Assembly (NCBI GenBank): GCA_022711755.1
Contig: JAKLEA010000011.1
Location: 122,059-186,058 of the forward strand
DNA length: 64,000 nucleotides
From: Planctomycetota bacterium
Lineage (GTDB): Bacteria; Planctomycetota; Brocadiia; SM23-32; JAKLEA01
Direction: 5' to 3'
The notes below the pieces were generated by a model. It made no database searches and had not been told where the DNA came from. It saw only the letters and a program-made list of their open reading frames with translations. A program made the translations under genes and the position numbers. This document shows, piece by piece, positions 18,198-26,689 of the stretch (positions are counted from its first letter, which is position 1; every line of letters begins with the position of its first letter).

Positions 18198-19457
18198 CTA
18201 CAGGTCATCCGGATGTATGATTTTCCCCGCGACGGCGCTGGCGGCGGCTACGGCGGGGCTGCTGAGGTAGACGAAGCTCTCCGGGTGGCCCATGCGGCCC
18301 ACGAAGTTCCGGTTGGTGGTCGCAAGGGCCTTCTCCCCCTTGTCCAGGATGCCCATGTGCCCGCCCAGGCAGGGTCCGCAGGTCGGCGTGCTGACGGCGC
18401 ATTCCGCCGCAAGGAAGATGTCCGTCAGCCCCTCGTCCATCATCTGTTTCACCACGGACTGCGTGGCGGGGATGACGAGGCAACGTACTGTAGGCGCGAC
18501 CTTTCGCCCCTTCAGGATTCCCGCCGCGATCCGCATATCGCTTATGCGCCCGTTCGTGCATGATCCGATGACCACCTGGTCAATCAAGACCTCGCCGACA
18601 TCACGGGCGTTTCGCGCGTTTTCCGGAAGGCTGGGCATGGAGACCTGCGGCTCAATCCGCGAACAATCGTATTCGTGGACTTCGGCGTATTCCGCGTCGT
18701 CGTCGCTGGAATAAAGCTTGTAAGGCCGCTCCGTCCGCCCCCGCGCGTAGTCTTCCGTGATGGCGTCCGGCCTGATGATCCCGTTCTTGCCGCCGGCCTC
18801 AATGGCCATGTTGCACATGGCGAAGCGGTCGTCCATGGGCAGGGACTCGATGGCCGAGCCGCAGAACTCCATCGCCTTGTAGAGGGCGCCGGAGACGCCG
18901 ATGCGCCCGATCGTATAAAGTATAAGGTCCTTCCCGCCGACCCATTTCGGCAGCGCGCCTTTGAAGACGAATTTGAGCGATTCCGGGACCTTCAGCCACG
19001 TCTTGCCCAGCGCCATGCAGGCGGCCAGATCGGTGCTGCCGACGCCGGTTGAGAACGCGCCCAGCGCGCCGTAGGTGCAGGTATGCGAATCCGCGCCGAT
19101 GATAAGGTCCCCGGGGCCGACGACGCCTTGCTCCGGAAGGAGCGCGTGTTCCACGCCGACGCGCCCGACCTCCCAGTAATGCGTCAGCCCCTGCTGCCGC
19201 GCGAAACGGCGAAGCTGCGCCGCAAGCGCGGCGGCCTTGATGTCCTTGTTCGGAGTGAAGTGATCCGGCACAAGGCAGACGCGCGTTCGGTCATAGACCT
19301 TCTTCAATCCGGCTTTCTCGAATTCCTCGATGGCGATGGGGGCGGTGATGTCGTTGCCCAGGCAGACGTCCACGTCGGCGTAGACGAATTGGCCGGGCCT
19401 GATGGAATCAACGCCGGAATGCGCGGCGATTATTTTTTCGGTGATGGTCATTCCCAT
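18198..19457 (-). CDS. leuC: 3-isopropylmalate dehydratase large subunit
   Basis: The 419-residue protein has the aconitase-family order MGMTITEKIIAAHSG, GADSHTCTYGALGAFSTGVGSTD, VVIGSCTNGR and CAVSTPTCGPCLGGHMG. The cysteines of the last two motifs bind the 4Fe-4S cluster. It isomerises 2- to 3-isopropylmalate in leucine synthesis, together with a LeuD subunit that is not in this window. The size and motifs fit the LeuC/HacA subgroup of about 420 residues, so homoaconitase activity is an alternative. The ATG at 19457 is chosen because GGAG lies 9 bases upstream. Standing alone without leuD is notable. Confidence 0.88.
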   Translation of the reverse strand: MGMTITEKIIAAHSGVDSIRPGQFVYADVDVCLGNDITAPIAIEEFEKAGLKKVYDRTRVCLVPDHFTPNKDIKAAALAAQLRRFARQQGLTHYWEVGRVGVEHALLPEQGVVGPGDLIIGADSHTCTYGALGAFSTGVGSTDLAACMALGKTWLKVPESLKFVFKGALPKWVGGKDLILYTIGRIGVSGALYKAMEFCGSAIESLPMDDRFAMCNMAIEAGGKNGIIRPDAITEDYARGRTERPYKLYSSDDDAEYAEVHEYDCSRIEPQVSMPSLPENARNARDVGEVLIDQVVIGSCTNGRISDMRIAAGILKGRKVAPTVRCLVIPATQSVVKQMMDEGLTDIFLAAECAVSTPTCGPCLGGHMGILDKGEKALATTNRNFVGRMGHPESFVYLSSPAVAAASAVAGKIIHPDDL

Positions 19458-19516
19458 TGTGTGTGTCTCCAATGCTGATTATGCGGCGCGCCGCAAATGC
19501 CTCACAGGGCGGGTTT

Positions 19517-19545
19517 GAAACCTGCCACTACCGGAGCTTTCCGTT
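19517..19545. repeat. Intergenic GC-rich palindrome
   Basis: GGCGGGTTT, a central G and AAACCTGCC form an almost exact palindrome, followed by ACTACC. It shares arm sequence and flank with the palindrome near 13149-13190. It lies between the divergent leuC and TIM-barrel isomerase genes. Confidence 0.45.
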
Positions 19546-19616
19546 CGGGATTATAATCCGCGTTCAGGCTTCTCAGGTCAAGCATGATGGGTAAAAAACT
19601 GTCGGAGGGAACCGGC

Positions 19617-20486
19617 GTGTTCAAACTTGGAGTCGTTCTTGACGAATTGTCCGATGATCTGGAGTCCGCTCTCAGGCAGGCGAAGGAAATCGGCTTCGAT
19701 TACGTCGAACTCTACCGTTTCTGGGGCGTTGAGACGCTCAATCACGACTTGGAGACTCAGAAGCGCGCAAAGGGTCTTCTTGAACAATACGGCATGCCCG
19801 TCAGGACGCTCCTGACGCCGACACTGAAGAGCCTTTCGATAAGCGGCATGAATCCGCAGACCATTACGAAGAGCGAGGAATTCGCCCGGCACATGGAAAC
19901 ACATCGCAGGGGCATCGCGGCGGCAAGGTTTTTCGGCGCGGGGCTGCTGCGCGTCTTCAGTTGCAATAACGGGCGGACGTGGCCGCTCAAGGATCCTCTG
20001 AGCGCGGAGGAATTGAAGACTGTCGCGGCGGGGCTGAGGATCGCCTGCGACATGGCCGCCGGCGAAGGCGCGCAACTCGGTCTTGAGAATGTGCGATCCT
20101 GCTTCGGCAACACGGGACGCAATCAGGCGGCGATAATCTCCGCAGTCGGAAGGGAGAACCTGGGCGCAATCTGGGACCCTGCAAACGATAACGCGAGCGG
20201 CGGCGTGGGGTATCCGGACGGCTACGAAGCCGTGAAGCCCTTCATCCGGGACGTTCACTTCAAGGACGCGCGGATCAAGGACCGGAAAACAGGCGAAAAC
20301 GAATGGGCCTGTATCGGACACGGCGATCTTGACGCGCTCGGACAACTGCGCGCCCTGATGCGCGACGGATACGAGGGCGGCGTCACGGTCGAGACGCATT
20401 GGAAACACCCGGACGGCTCCAACGGGACGGCGGAGACGACGGCCAATCTGCGACGGCTTATCGAGGCGGCGAGGCAGAACCTGTAG
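19617..20486 (+). CDS. Sugar phosphate isomerase/epimerase (TIM barrel)
   Basis: The 289-residue protein belongs to the AP-endonuclease-2-like TIM-barrel family of sugar isomerases and epimerases. The metal-site pattern is visible: Glu in GLENVRSCFGNTG, Asp in GAIWDPANDNAS, His in RDVHFKDARIKD and Glu in GGVTVETHWKHPDG. The GTG at 19617 is preferred because GGAGGG lies 7 bases before it and the protein then starts MFKLGVVLDELSDD, the family pattern. Two ATGs at 19584 and 19587 lack a ribosome site. The substrate is unknown. The gene is alone and followed by GC-rich hairpins. Confidence 0.78.
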   Translation: MFKLGVVLDELSDDLESALRQAKEIGFDYVELYRFWGVETLNHDLETQKRAKGLLEQYGMPVRTLLTPTLKSLSISGMNPQTITKSEEFARHMETHRRGIAAARFFGAGLLRVFSCNNGRTWPLKDPLSAEELKTVAAGLRIACDMAAGEGAQLGLENVRSCFGNTGRNQAAIISAVGRENLGAIWDPANDNASGGVGYPDGYEAVKPFIRDVHFKDARIKDRKTGENEWACIGHGDLDALGQLRALMRDGYEGGVTVETHWKHPDGSNGTAETTANLRRLIEAARQNL

Positions 20487-20510
20487 CGCGCCATTTCATG
20501 TTGGATGGGG

Positions 20511-20586
20511 GCGGGCGAGTCGTGCCTCGCCCGCTGAAAGCGGCGCCGCGCTTTTCAAGCGCGCAGTCGCCGCAGTCCAAAACCGT
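20511..20586. repeat. Paired GC-rich hairpins before lptD
   Basis: GCGGGCGAG (20511-20519) and CTCGCCCGC (20526-20534) form a perfect 9-bp stem with a 6-base loop. A second hairpin follows at once, with GCGGCG/CGCCGC outer arms and GCGCTT/AAGCGC inner arms. No T-run follows, so they resemble the window's intergenic palindromes more than a terminator, although they could protect the end of the isomerase mRNA. Confidence 0.5.
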
Positions 20587-20648
20587 GCGCGGGGGATTCG
20601 CGGCTTGACTTCGCTGCGCGGCACGATTACGCTCCAAGACCATCCCGA

Positions 20649-23492
20649 ATGAGTTTGAATAGAATACAAGGAGTGCGTCCGTCAGCGGCCCGAATGGTCG
20701 CCGGGCGGCTTCTCCCGCCATTGCCGCCGGGCGGATTGTTCAGGTTAATCGCATTCATAGCGCTTTTATTTGCGACGATCTCAAGCAGTTTTCCCGCTTC
20801 GGACGTGATATTTGAAGGTGATTACGGCGGACGCCCAATCGAGATTGAGGCCTATGGCCGCGTCTACTCATGGGAGGACGGCAACCTCAAGACCTTCTGC
20901 ACTCAGGACGGCATGGTCATCAGGCAGGGGGACACCCGCATTTCGGCGGACAAGATGGCCGTCTGGTTCGACAAGGCGGAGGCAATCCAGACGCGCGACC
21001 TCGTCCTGACGATCTACGCTGAGGAGAAGGTCGTAGTTGTCGAGCGGGAGCGCGTCGTTTCAAAGCGCTCGATCTATGCCCACCTTCGCAGCCTTCAGGG
21101 GGTTCTCTGGCATTTCAAGCCGATTGAGATGGCCGCGCCGGAAGCGACGTATCCGATTTACGCAAAAGCCAGAATCGTCGAGGCGAAGGAGCCGGAGGAC
21201 TACCTTAGCGACGAAGTTACCGAAGTCCCCCCCGCCGCCGCACCGAAGAAACCCTCCCTTGAGGTGCTTTTCGAGGAGGTGCATGGCCCGTTCCCGGATC
21301 CGAATGATCCCGGCATGATGGCCTTCGTTTTCCTGGGCAACGTCAGGCTGCGGTATCGCAACATTCAGGTCAGGGCCGATAACGTCGTGCTGTGGTTTGA
21401 CAAGGCGGAGTATGACAAGAATCCCAGGACGATCCCGTATGAGATATACGCCAGCGGCAACGTCAGCGCGGCCCGCCCGCAGGAGCTGAAATCGCTCGTG
21501 ATGGAAGACGAGATAACCGCGGAGCTTGACAGCGACACCTCGCAGAAGAATGTGATGCAGTTCCTCCGAAACCTTGACCTTCTGGAATGCGATGAGATTT
21601 ACTTCCACGCGCAGAGCGAATGCGGGCTTATCAAGGAATGCGCGGCCCGCAGCAGCGATCTCAGGGGAGATTTCCCAGTCATTCTTGAGGCGAAGGTCTT
21701 GCAGATATTCAACACGGATACATACGCCGCCCCGGAGGCTTCATTCACCACCTGCGACTACGGCGAAGCGCATTATCGTTTCAAGGGGCGCAACGTGCGG
21801 CTCGTTCGAGTCGGCGAGGAAAGAATCCTCTCAGCCCGGAACATGACGCTGGAGGTGCTTGACCGCCCGGCTCTTTACATACCTTTTGTGAGCAAGAATC
21901 TTTCCCGCAAGAGCTTCCTGCTCAAGAGCGCCAGCGTCGGCAGTTCAAGCGCGTTCGGACCTTATGTCAGGACCGACTGGGACCTGTCCGACATCGGCCT
22001 GGGTTGGGGATGGATAACCCCGGTGCTGAACCTTGACTATCTCTCCGAGCGCGGGCCGGGCGTGGGGCTTGACGCCGAATATGCCAAGGAGTTCCAGAAG
22101 CAGAAACACTTCGGACGGACCGAGTCCTATTACATCCACGACAACGAGAACCAGGACAGCAACGACTGGGTGTTCACGGATCACGACCGCGGCCGCATGC
22201 TCTGGCGTCACCGGTCGCAATGGAGCGAGCAGTTCCGCACCGACGCCGAGTTCTCTTACCTGACCGATCGCGGATTCCTGAGGGAGTATTACCGAGACGA
22301 GTATTACGAGGGCAAGGAGCAGGAGACCGATCTTTACGCCCGTTACAGGGAGGACACCTCGCTGACGGGTGTCGTGGTAAAGGCGCGAGTGAACAGTTGG
22401 CAGACGCAGGTGGAGCACTTCCCCCTCATGCGATGGGACGTTCTTGGCGAACCTGTAGCCGGCGGCATTCTGAACTACAGCGCCCGCAACGAGGCGGGGG
22501 CTTACAGAATCCGCTACGGCGACGAGTTGAACGTCCCGACCGATACGCCGGTGACAGCCCGCCTGCACACGCAGCACAAGGTCAGCGCGCCGTTCAGCGT
22601 CGGCCCCGTCCACGTTGACCCCTATCAGGAACTGGCCGCCACAACCGCAAGCGACGGGCAGGAGAGGATAGGACCGAATCCGTGGGACGTTCGCTACACA
22701 GACGGCCATGACCGGGTTGCCTACGCCGTTGGGACGGACGCCGCGACGAGCACGTGGCGCGTATATGATACGCAGAGCGAACTCCTCAAGATCAACCGGC
22801 TGAGGCACATCGTAACCCCTGAGGTAGGCACGCGTTACACGCCGAAAGTGTGGGGAACGGCGGACGACTTTATCCAGTTCGACGAGCTTGACATGATTGA
22901 CGACGAGCTTGCGACGCGCATGGCCGTAAGGCAGCGATGGCAGACCAAGCGCGGCCCCTCGATCAACCCCCGGACGGTTGATTGGATGATGCTCGACCTT
23001 GAATATTACGGATTCCCCGGCAGCGCCGGCATGAACGCCCGGCGGGACGGTTACGTTCAGGCCGACTTCGCCAACCAGTTGACGGACGAGATCGCGATAC
23101 AAAGCGAGGAGAACCGGGTTGGCATGGGCGATGAGGGCCTGACGGACGCTGGGGCAGGCGTGTCCTACGACTTCCTGCCGGACTGGAGCGTCTTCACGGG
23201 GTATCGTTATGAAAAGAATGTCACGTCTTCAGTGATAACCGCTTTGGAATGGCTGATGAATCCCCGGTGGCGTCTGCTCCTGCAGGAGACCTACGATTTC
23301 GATTCATATGACCGCGACGCGGACAAACACAGCAGAAATATTCGCTCAAGAATTGGGGTTCACAGGATTTTGCACATGTGGATTGCTGAATTCGACATAC
23401 AGTATAACGCAGGAACGAGCGACGTATCCTTCAACCTGGGATTCTCGCACAAGGGGCAGAAGAAAAGGCACAAGAGCTACTCGAACTGGTAG
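20649..23492 (+). CDS. lptD: LPS-assembly outer-membrane protein LptD
   Basis: The 947-residue protein has a late N-terminal export segment (LFRLIAFIALLFATISSSFPA). Two LptA/OstA-like jellyroll stretches follow, each with a DKMAVWFDKAEA- or DNVVLWFDKAEYD-like strand. Next come the LptD signatures YRFKGRNVRLVRVGEERI and ALYIPFVS, and then a large barrel with RLRHIVTPEVGTRYTPKVWG. The last residues alternate as beta strands. LptD inserts lipopolysaccharide into the outer membrane, which shows that the organism is diderm. The start is uncertain: ATG at 20649 has no ribosome site, and ATG at 20694 would give a shorter signal peptide. The next gene starts 18 bases later. Confidence 0.85.
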   Translation: MSLNRIQGVRPSAARMVAGRLLPPLPPGGLFRLIAFIALLFATISSSFPASDVIFEGDYGGRPIEIEAYGRVYSWEDGNLKTFCTQDGMVIRQGDTRISADKMAVWFDKAEAIQTRDLVLTIYAEEKVVVVERERVVSKRSIYAHLRSLQGVLWHFKPIEMAAPEATYPIYAKARIVEAKEPEDYLSDEVTEVPPAAAPKKPSLEVLFEEVHGPFPDPNDPGMMAFVFLGNVRLRYRNIQVRADNVVLWFDKAEYDKNPRTIPYEIYASGNVSAARPQELKSLVMEDEITAELDSDTSQKNVMQFLRNLDLLECDEIYFHAQSECGLIKECAARSSDLRGDFPVILEAKVLQIFNTDTYAAPEASFTTCDYGEAHYRFKGRNVRLVRVGEERILSARNMTLEVLDRPALYIPFVSKNLSRKSFLLKSASVGSSSAFGPYVRTDWDLSDIGLGWGWITPVLNLDYLSERGPGVGLDAEYAKEFQKQKHFGRTESYYIHDNENQDSNDWVFTDHDRGRMLWRHRSQWSEQFRTDAEFSYLTDRGFLREYYRDEYYEGKEQETDLYARYREDTSLTGVVVKARVNSWQTQVEHFPLMRWDVLGEPVAGGILNYSARNEAGAYRIRYGDELNVPTDTPVTARLHTQHKVSAPFSVGPVHVDPYQELAATTASDGQERIGPNPWDVRYTDGHDRVAYAVGTDAATSTWRVYDTQSELLKINRLRHIVTPEVGTRYTPKVWGTADDFIQFDELDMIDDELATRMAVRQRWQTKRGPSINPRTVDWMMLDLEYYGFPGSAGMNARRDGYVQADFANQLTDEIAIQSEENRVGMGDEGLTDAGAGVSYDFLPDWSVFTGYRYEKNVTSSVITALEWLMNPRWRLLLQETYDFDSYDRDADKHSRNIRSRIGVHRILHMWIAEFDIQYNAGTSDVSFNLGFSHKGQKKRHKSYSNW

Positions 23493-23510
23493 CGCGAGGA
23501 TGGTACGGCC

Positions 23511-24560
23511 ATGCGCGGCAAGCTGATCCGCCTGATTCTGGCAGGCGTTGCAGTTTCAACGGGCATGATCTGCCTTGCTACGGCCGGTTGCAGGCGGAGC
23601 GGACAGACCGGCGGGACGCTTCACCTGAGCCTGATACTGGACGAGAAGTCCGAATGGCACATCGGAGCGGCCAGGTGGAAGGAGATCGTGGAGGCGGAGA
23701 GCGGCGGGCGTTACACGGTGAAGATTGCGCCTCGCGCCTCGCTTTCCGGCGGAAAGCAGAGCGCCGAGCTTGAGATGGTTCAGAGCGGCGTCCTCCATGC
23801 GTCCCTGGAATCCACCATCCTGCTTTCGACCCTTGACAAGGCCTTTTCCGCGTTCAGTCTGCCGTGGCTTTTCGACGATTACGAACACGCCGCGCGGGTG
23901 TGCGACGGCCCTCTGGGCGCCACAATGCTCAAGCGATTGGAGAGTGTGAAGCTGACTGGGCTGGCATACGGAACAAACGGATTCCGACAACTGACTAACA
24001 ACCGCCGCCCCATCGCCGCGCCGGAGGACTTCAAAGGGCTGAAGGTCCGCGTTCCGGCGATAAGCATGTACATTGATCTTTTCCGCAACTTCGGGGCCGA
24101 TCCCAGCCAGATGGATTTCGGAGAATTACTGCAGGCGATTCAGACAGGCGCGATGGACGGGCAGGAGAATCCCCTGCATGTGATCAGGACGACGCGGCTC
24201 TGGGAGATGCAGAAATACCTGACGCTGCTGGATTATTCATATGATCCGCTGGTTTTGTGCATGAACGCTGATTTCTTCAATTCCGTCCCGGCGGCGGATC
24301 GCGAGATGTTCAGGAAGGCAGCGATAGGGGCCATGAAGCAGCAAAGGGAGACGGTTGCCGCGAATGAGAAGGACCACCTCGAATGGTTGAAACAGCACAT
24401 GGCGGTCAACAGGCTCACGCGCGAACAGACCGCGCCGTTCCGGGAAATTCAGAAGAAGCTTTATACTGATTATGCCGCAAACATCGGCAACGAGCTTGTC
24501 AACGAATTCGTCAGGGAATCGCAAAGACTGCGCGCTGAGGATGCGGAAACGAGCAAATAA
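23511..24560 (+). CDS. TRAP transporter substrate-binding lipoprotein (DctP family)
   Basis: The 349-residue protein starts with a signal peptide ending in a lipobox (LATAGC), so it is a lipoprotein. The DctP fold is clear from PWLFDDYEHAARV, GTNGFRQLTNNRRPI, EDFKGLKVRVPAISMYIDLFRNFGA, and ALQ-type features such as LLQAIQTGAMDGQENP. The Arg in KVRVP is the usual carboxylate-binding residue, so an organic acid or sugar acid ligand is likely. TRAP systems need DctQ and DctM membrane subunits, and none is adjacent. It sits 18 bases after lptD, which is probably a co-transcribed but functionally unrelated neighbour. Confidence 0.85.
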   Translation: MRGKLIRLILAGVAVSTGMICLATAGCRRSGQTGGTLHLSLILDEKSEWHIGAARWKEIVEAESGGRYTVKIAPRASLSGGKQSAELEMVQSGVLHASLESTILLSTLDKAFSAFSLPWLFDDYEHAARVCDGPLGATMLKRLESVKLTGLAYGTNGFRQLTNNRRPIAAPEDFKGLKVRVPAISMYIDLFRNFGADPSQMDFGELLQAIQTGAMDGQENPLHVIRTTRLWEMQKYLTLLDYSYDPLVLCMNADFFNSVPAADREMFRKAAIGAMKQQRETVAANEKDHLEWLKQHMAVNRLTREQTAPFREIQKKLYTDYAANIGNELVNEFVRESQRLRAEDAETSK

Positions 24561-24626
24561 AGCCGGATTGACGGATCCTTTTTGTCTCTTGTCGCAACGG
24601 GCCTATTTCAAATCCTTTACGCTCTT

Positions 24627-24645
24627 TTTCGATTTCATGTCGAAA
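24627..24645. promoter_or_regulatory. Inverted repeat before the SNF2 promoter
   Basis: TTTCGA (24627-24632) and TCGAAA (24640-24645) are inverted copies with a 7-base spacer, ending 6 bases before the -35 box. Position and symmetry suggest an operator for the SNF2/zinc-repeat operon. The binding protein is unknown. Confidence 0.35.
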
Positions 24646-24651
24646 TATAAT

Positions 24652-24679
24652 TTGACAATTGTGACGGATTTGATATATT
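24652..24679 (+). promoter_or_regulatory. Sigma-70-type promoter of the SNF2 operon
   Basis: TTGACA (24652-24657) and TATATT (24674-24679) are separated by 16 bases in a locally AT-rich stretch. The SNF2 start at 24750 lies about 65 bases beyond. The -35 box is a perfect consensus match, uncommon in this GC-rich window, so expression may be substantial or tightly controlled. Confidence 0.6.
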
Positions 24680-24749
24680 CTGCGCGAACTTCGTAACTCC
24701 CTGCGTGGGAGGGGAGATTATATGCTATGCTCTGGATTGGAGGTCGGAT

Positions 24750-26672
24750 ATGGCGAAATTCGGAGAACGCTTCGAATGGTTGCAAGTCCCCGACTGGCAA
24801 GACAATAAGCCCGAAAAACGCGCGTCGGCAAAGGATTACTCCACGAAGAAATGCCCGCGTTGCGGATGGCTTGATTCCATCATTGCAGATGAATGCTTCC
24901 GCTGCGGTTACGATTACACTACGCGGACTTTTGCAGAAGATTCGCTGCGCAGCGACGGGCATGAATTCCCGGATGTCGAGTTCTGCTATGAGGCTGATTT
25001 CGACAAGCTGATAGCATCTCGGCAGAAGGCGACTGTGACGGACTGGAAGCTGCGCTGCCGCGCTGAGGAACTCAGCCTCGTGCGGGGCTTCGATACTCTT
25101 ATCTCCTTGAATGACATAGACATAGACCAATACTCATATCAGCTTGAAGCCGCGCGAACCGCCCTAAACAAAATGCGGGGACAAGTTATTCTTGGCGATG
25201 AGGTCGGCTTGGGAAAAACCATCGAAGCAGGAATCATCATCAAGGAGCTGGCGCTGAGAGGGCTGGCGCGGAGAATCTTGATTCTTACCCCGGCGTCCCT
25301 CGTCAGCCAGTGGCGGGAGGAGCTTCTGCACAAGTTTGGGGAACGCTTCATCGAAGGACGGCGGGCGGAACATTTCAAGGAGCAGCACGTAGTCGCAAGT
25401 ATAGATTCTGCAAAGCGTTCGGGTAATTCCGAAGCGGCGCTGGAGCGCCCGTGGGACATGCTCGTCATTGACGAGGCGCACCACCTGAAAAACAGGCGCA
25501 CCCAGGCATACAGGTTCGTCAACAGGATACGCAAGAAATATGCCCTTTTCCTGACTGCAACGCCTGTTCACAACGAGCTTACGGAGCTTTATTCGCTGAT
25601 CACCCTTGTAAAGCCAGGATTGTTAGGGACGATTCGGGGATTCAAGCGGCAGTTTGTTGACCCCATGGACCCGCGAAAGCCCGCTAACGAGGGACACCTC
25701 AAAAAAATGCTCGGCGAGGTAATGATCAGGAACCGGCGCGGCAGCGTCGGCATCACCCTCCCGGCGCGCAGGGCTGCGATATATCACCTCGCATTTTCCC
25801 CGATGGAACGGCAGCTATACGAAGGCGTGTCTGAATATGTGCGAACGGAGTTCCGCAAGCTCAGGCAGGATAAGAAGGCCAGACTTTCACTGGTTACGCT
25901 GCAGAAGGAGATATGCAGCAGTCCGCAGGCCGCTGAGGAGACACTGCGGAAGCTCTCGAGACACAGCGATTACCCCCAGGAGGTTCGCAATCGGCTGTTC
26001 ATGTTCGCCGAAACGTGCAGGGCGATCCCCGTCCCCCGCAAAACGGCGGCGACGGTCGAAATTGTCGAGAGATTCCCGGGGCGGCTGATCATCTACACGG
26101 ATTTCCTCGGAACGCTCAGGCATCTTGCGGAGCATTTGCGGGGAAGGCGCGCCAATGTGATCGAATTTCACGGGGGGCTTTCGATGAGTCAGCGGCGGGA
26201 GGCTGTGGAGACCTTCCGCGGCGACGCGTCGGCTGTGCTGGTCAGCACGCAGGCCGGCGGCGAGGGATTGAATTTCCAGTTCTGCCGGCAGGTGCTGAAT
26301 TACGACCTTCCGTGGAACCCGATGCGGCTGGAGCAGCGGATCGGCCGCATCCACCGAATCGGCCAGACGCAGGAGGTCAACGTCTTCAACCTTGCCGTCG
26401 AGGACACCATTGAGAACCGGATCATCGAGCTGCTGGCCACAAAAATAAAGATGTTCGAAACCATCATCGGCGAGCTTGACCTGATACTGGGCGCGATGGA
26501 GCTTGAGAGCACTTTCGAACAACTTGTGACGGACATCTGGCTGGCCAGCGAATCAACCGCCGTGGCGGAGAAGCGCTTCCAGGAGCTTGGGGAGAGAATC
26601 GTAAAGGCCCGCGAACGTTTCGCGAAACTCAAGGAGAATGAGAAGACGCTTTCTAATCTGATGGACGTCTGA
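24750..26672 (+). CDS. SNF2-family ATPase with N-terminal zinc finger
   Basis: The 640-residue protein starts at ATG 24750, with GGAGG 6 bases upstream. A zinc ribbon comes first (C35-P-R-C38 and C51-F-R-C54). The two RecA-like domains follow: Q-motif region DQYSYQLEAAR, Walker A GDEVGLGKTIEAG near residue 150, DEAH near 241, LTATPVHNELTELYSL, then IEFHGGLSMSQRR, STQAGGEGLNFQF and the arginine-finger motif QRIGRIHRIGQ. It most resembles the RapA/HepA and DISARM DrmD class of double-stranded-DNA translocases. It is followed 18 bases later by a Cys-rich repeat protein whose N-terminus resembles a RapA-like C-terminal extension. No methylase or nuclease lies nearby. A nucleoprotein-remodelling role is likely; the target is unknown. 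Confidence 0.85.
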   Translation: MAKFGERFEWLQVPDWQDNKPEKRASAKDYSTKKCPRCGWLDSIIADECFRCGYDYTTRTFAEDSLRSDGHEFPDVEFCYEADFDKLIASRQKATVTDWKLRCRAEELSLVRGFDTLISLNDIDIDQYSYQLEAARTALNKMRGQVILGDEVGLGKTIEAGIIIKELALRGLARRILILTPASLVSQWREELLHKFGERFIEGRRAEHFKEQHVVASIDSAKRSGNSEAALERPWDMLVIDEAHHLKNRRTQAYRFVNRIRKKYALFLTATPVHNELTELYSLITLVKPGLLGTIRGFKRQFVDPMDPRKPANEGHLKKMLGEVMIRNRRGSVGITLPARRAAIYHLAFSPMERQLYEGVSEYVRTEFRKLRQDKKARLSLVTLQKEICSSPQAAEETLRKLSRHSDYPQEVRNRLFMFAETCRAIPVPRKTAATVEIVERFPGRLIIYTDFLGTLRHLAEHLRGRRANVIEFHGGLSMSQRREAVETFRGDASAVLVSTQAGGEGLNFQFCRQVLNYDLPWNPMRLEQRIGRIHRIGQTQEVNVFNLAVEDTIENRIIELLATKIKMFETIIGELDLILGAMELESTFEQLVTDIWLASESTAVAEKRFQELGERIVKARERFAKLKENEKTLSNLMDV

Positions 26673-26689
26673 GCGCGGGAAACAGCGGC

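Noticed and set aside
21945..23102. Minus-strand open frame of about 385 codons opposite lptD
   Set aside because: Composition is that of a shadow frame; lptD motifs cover the same DNA.
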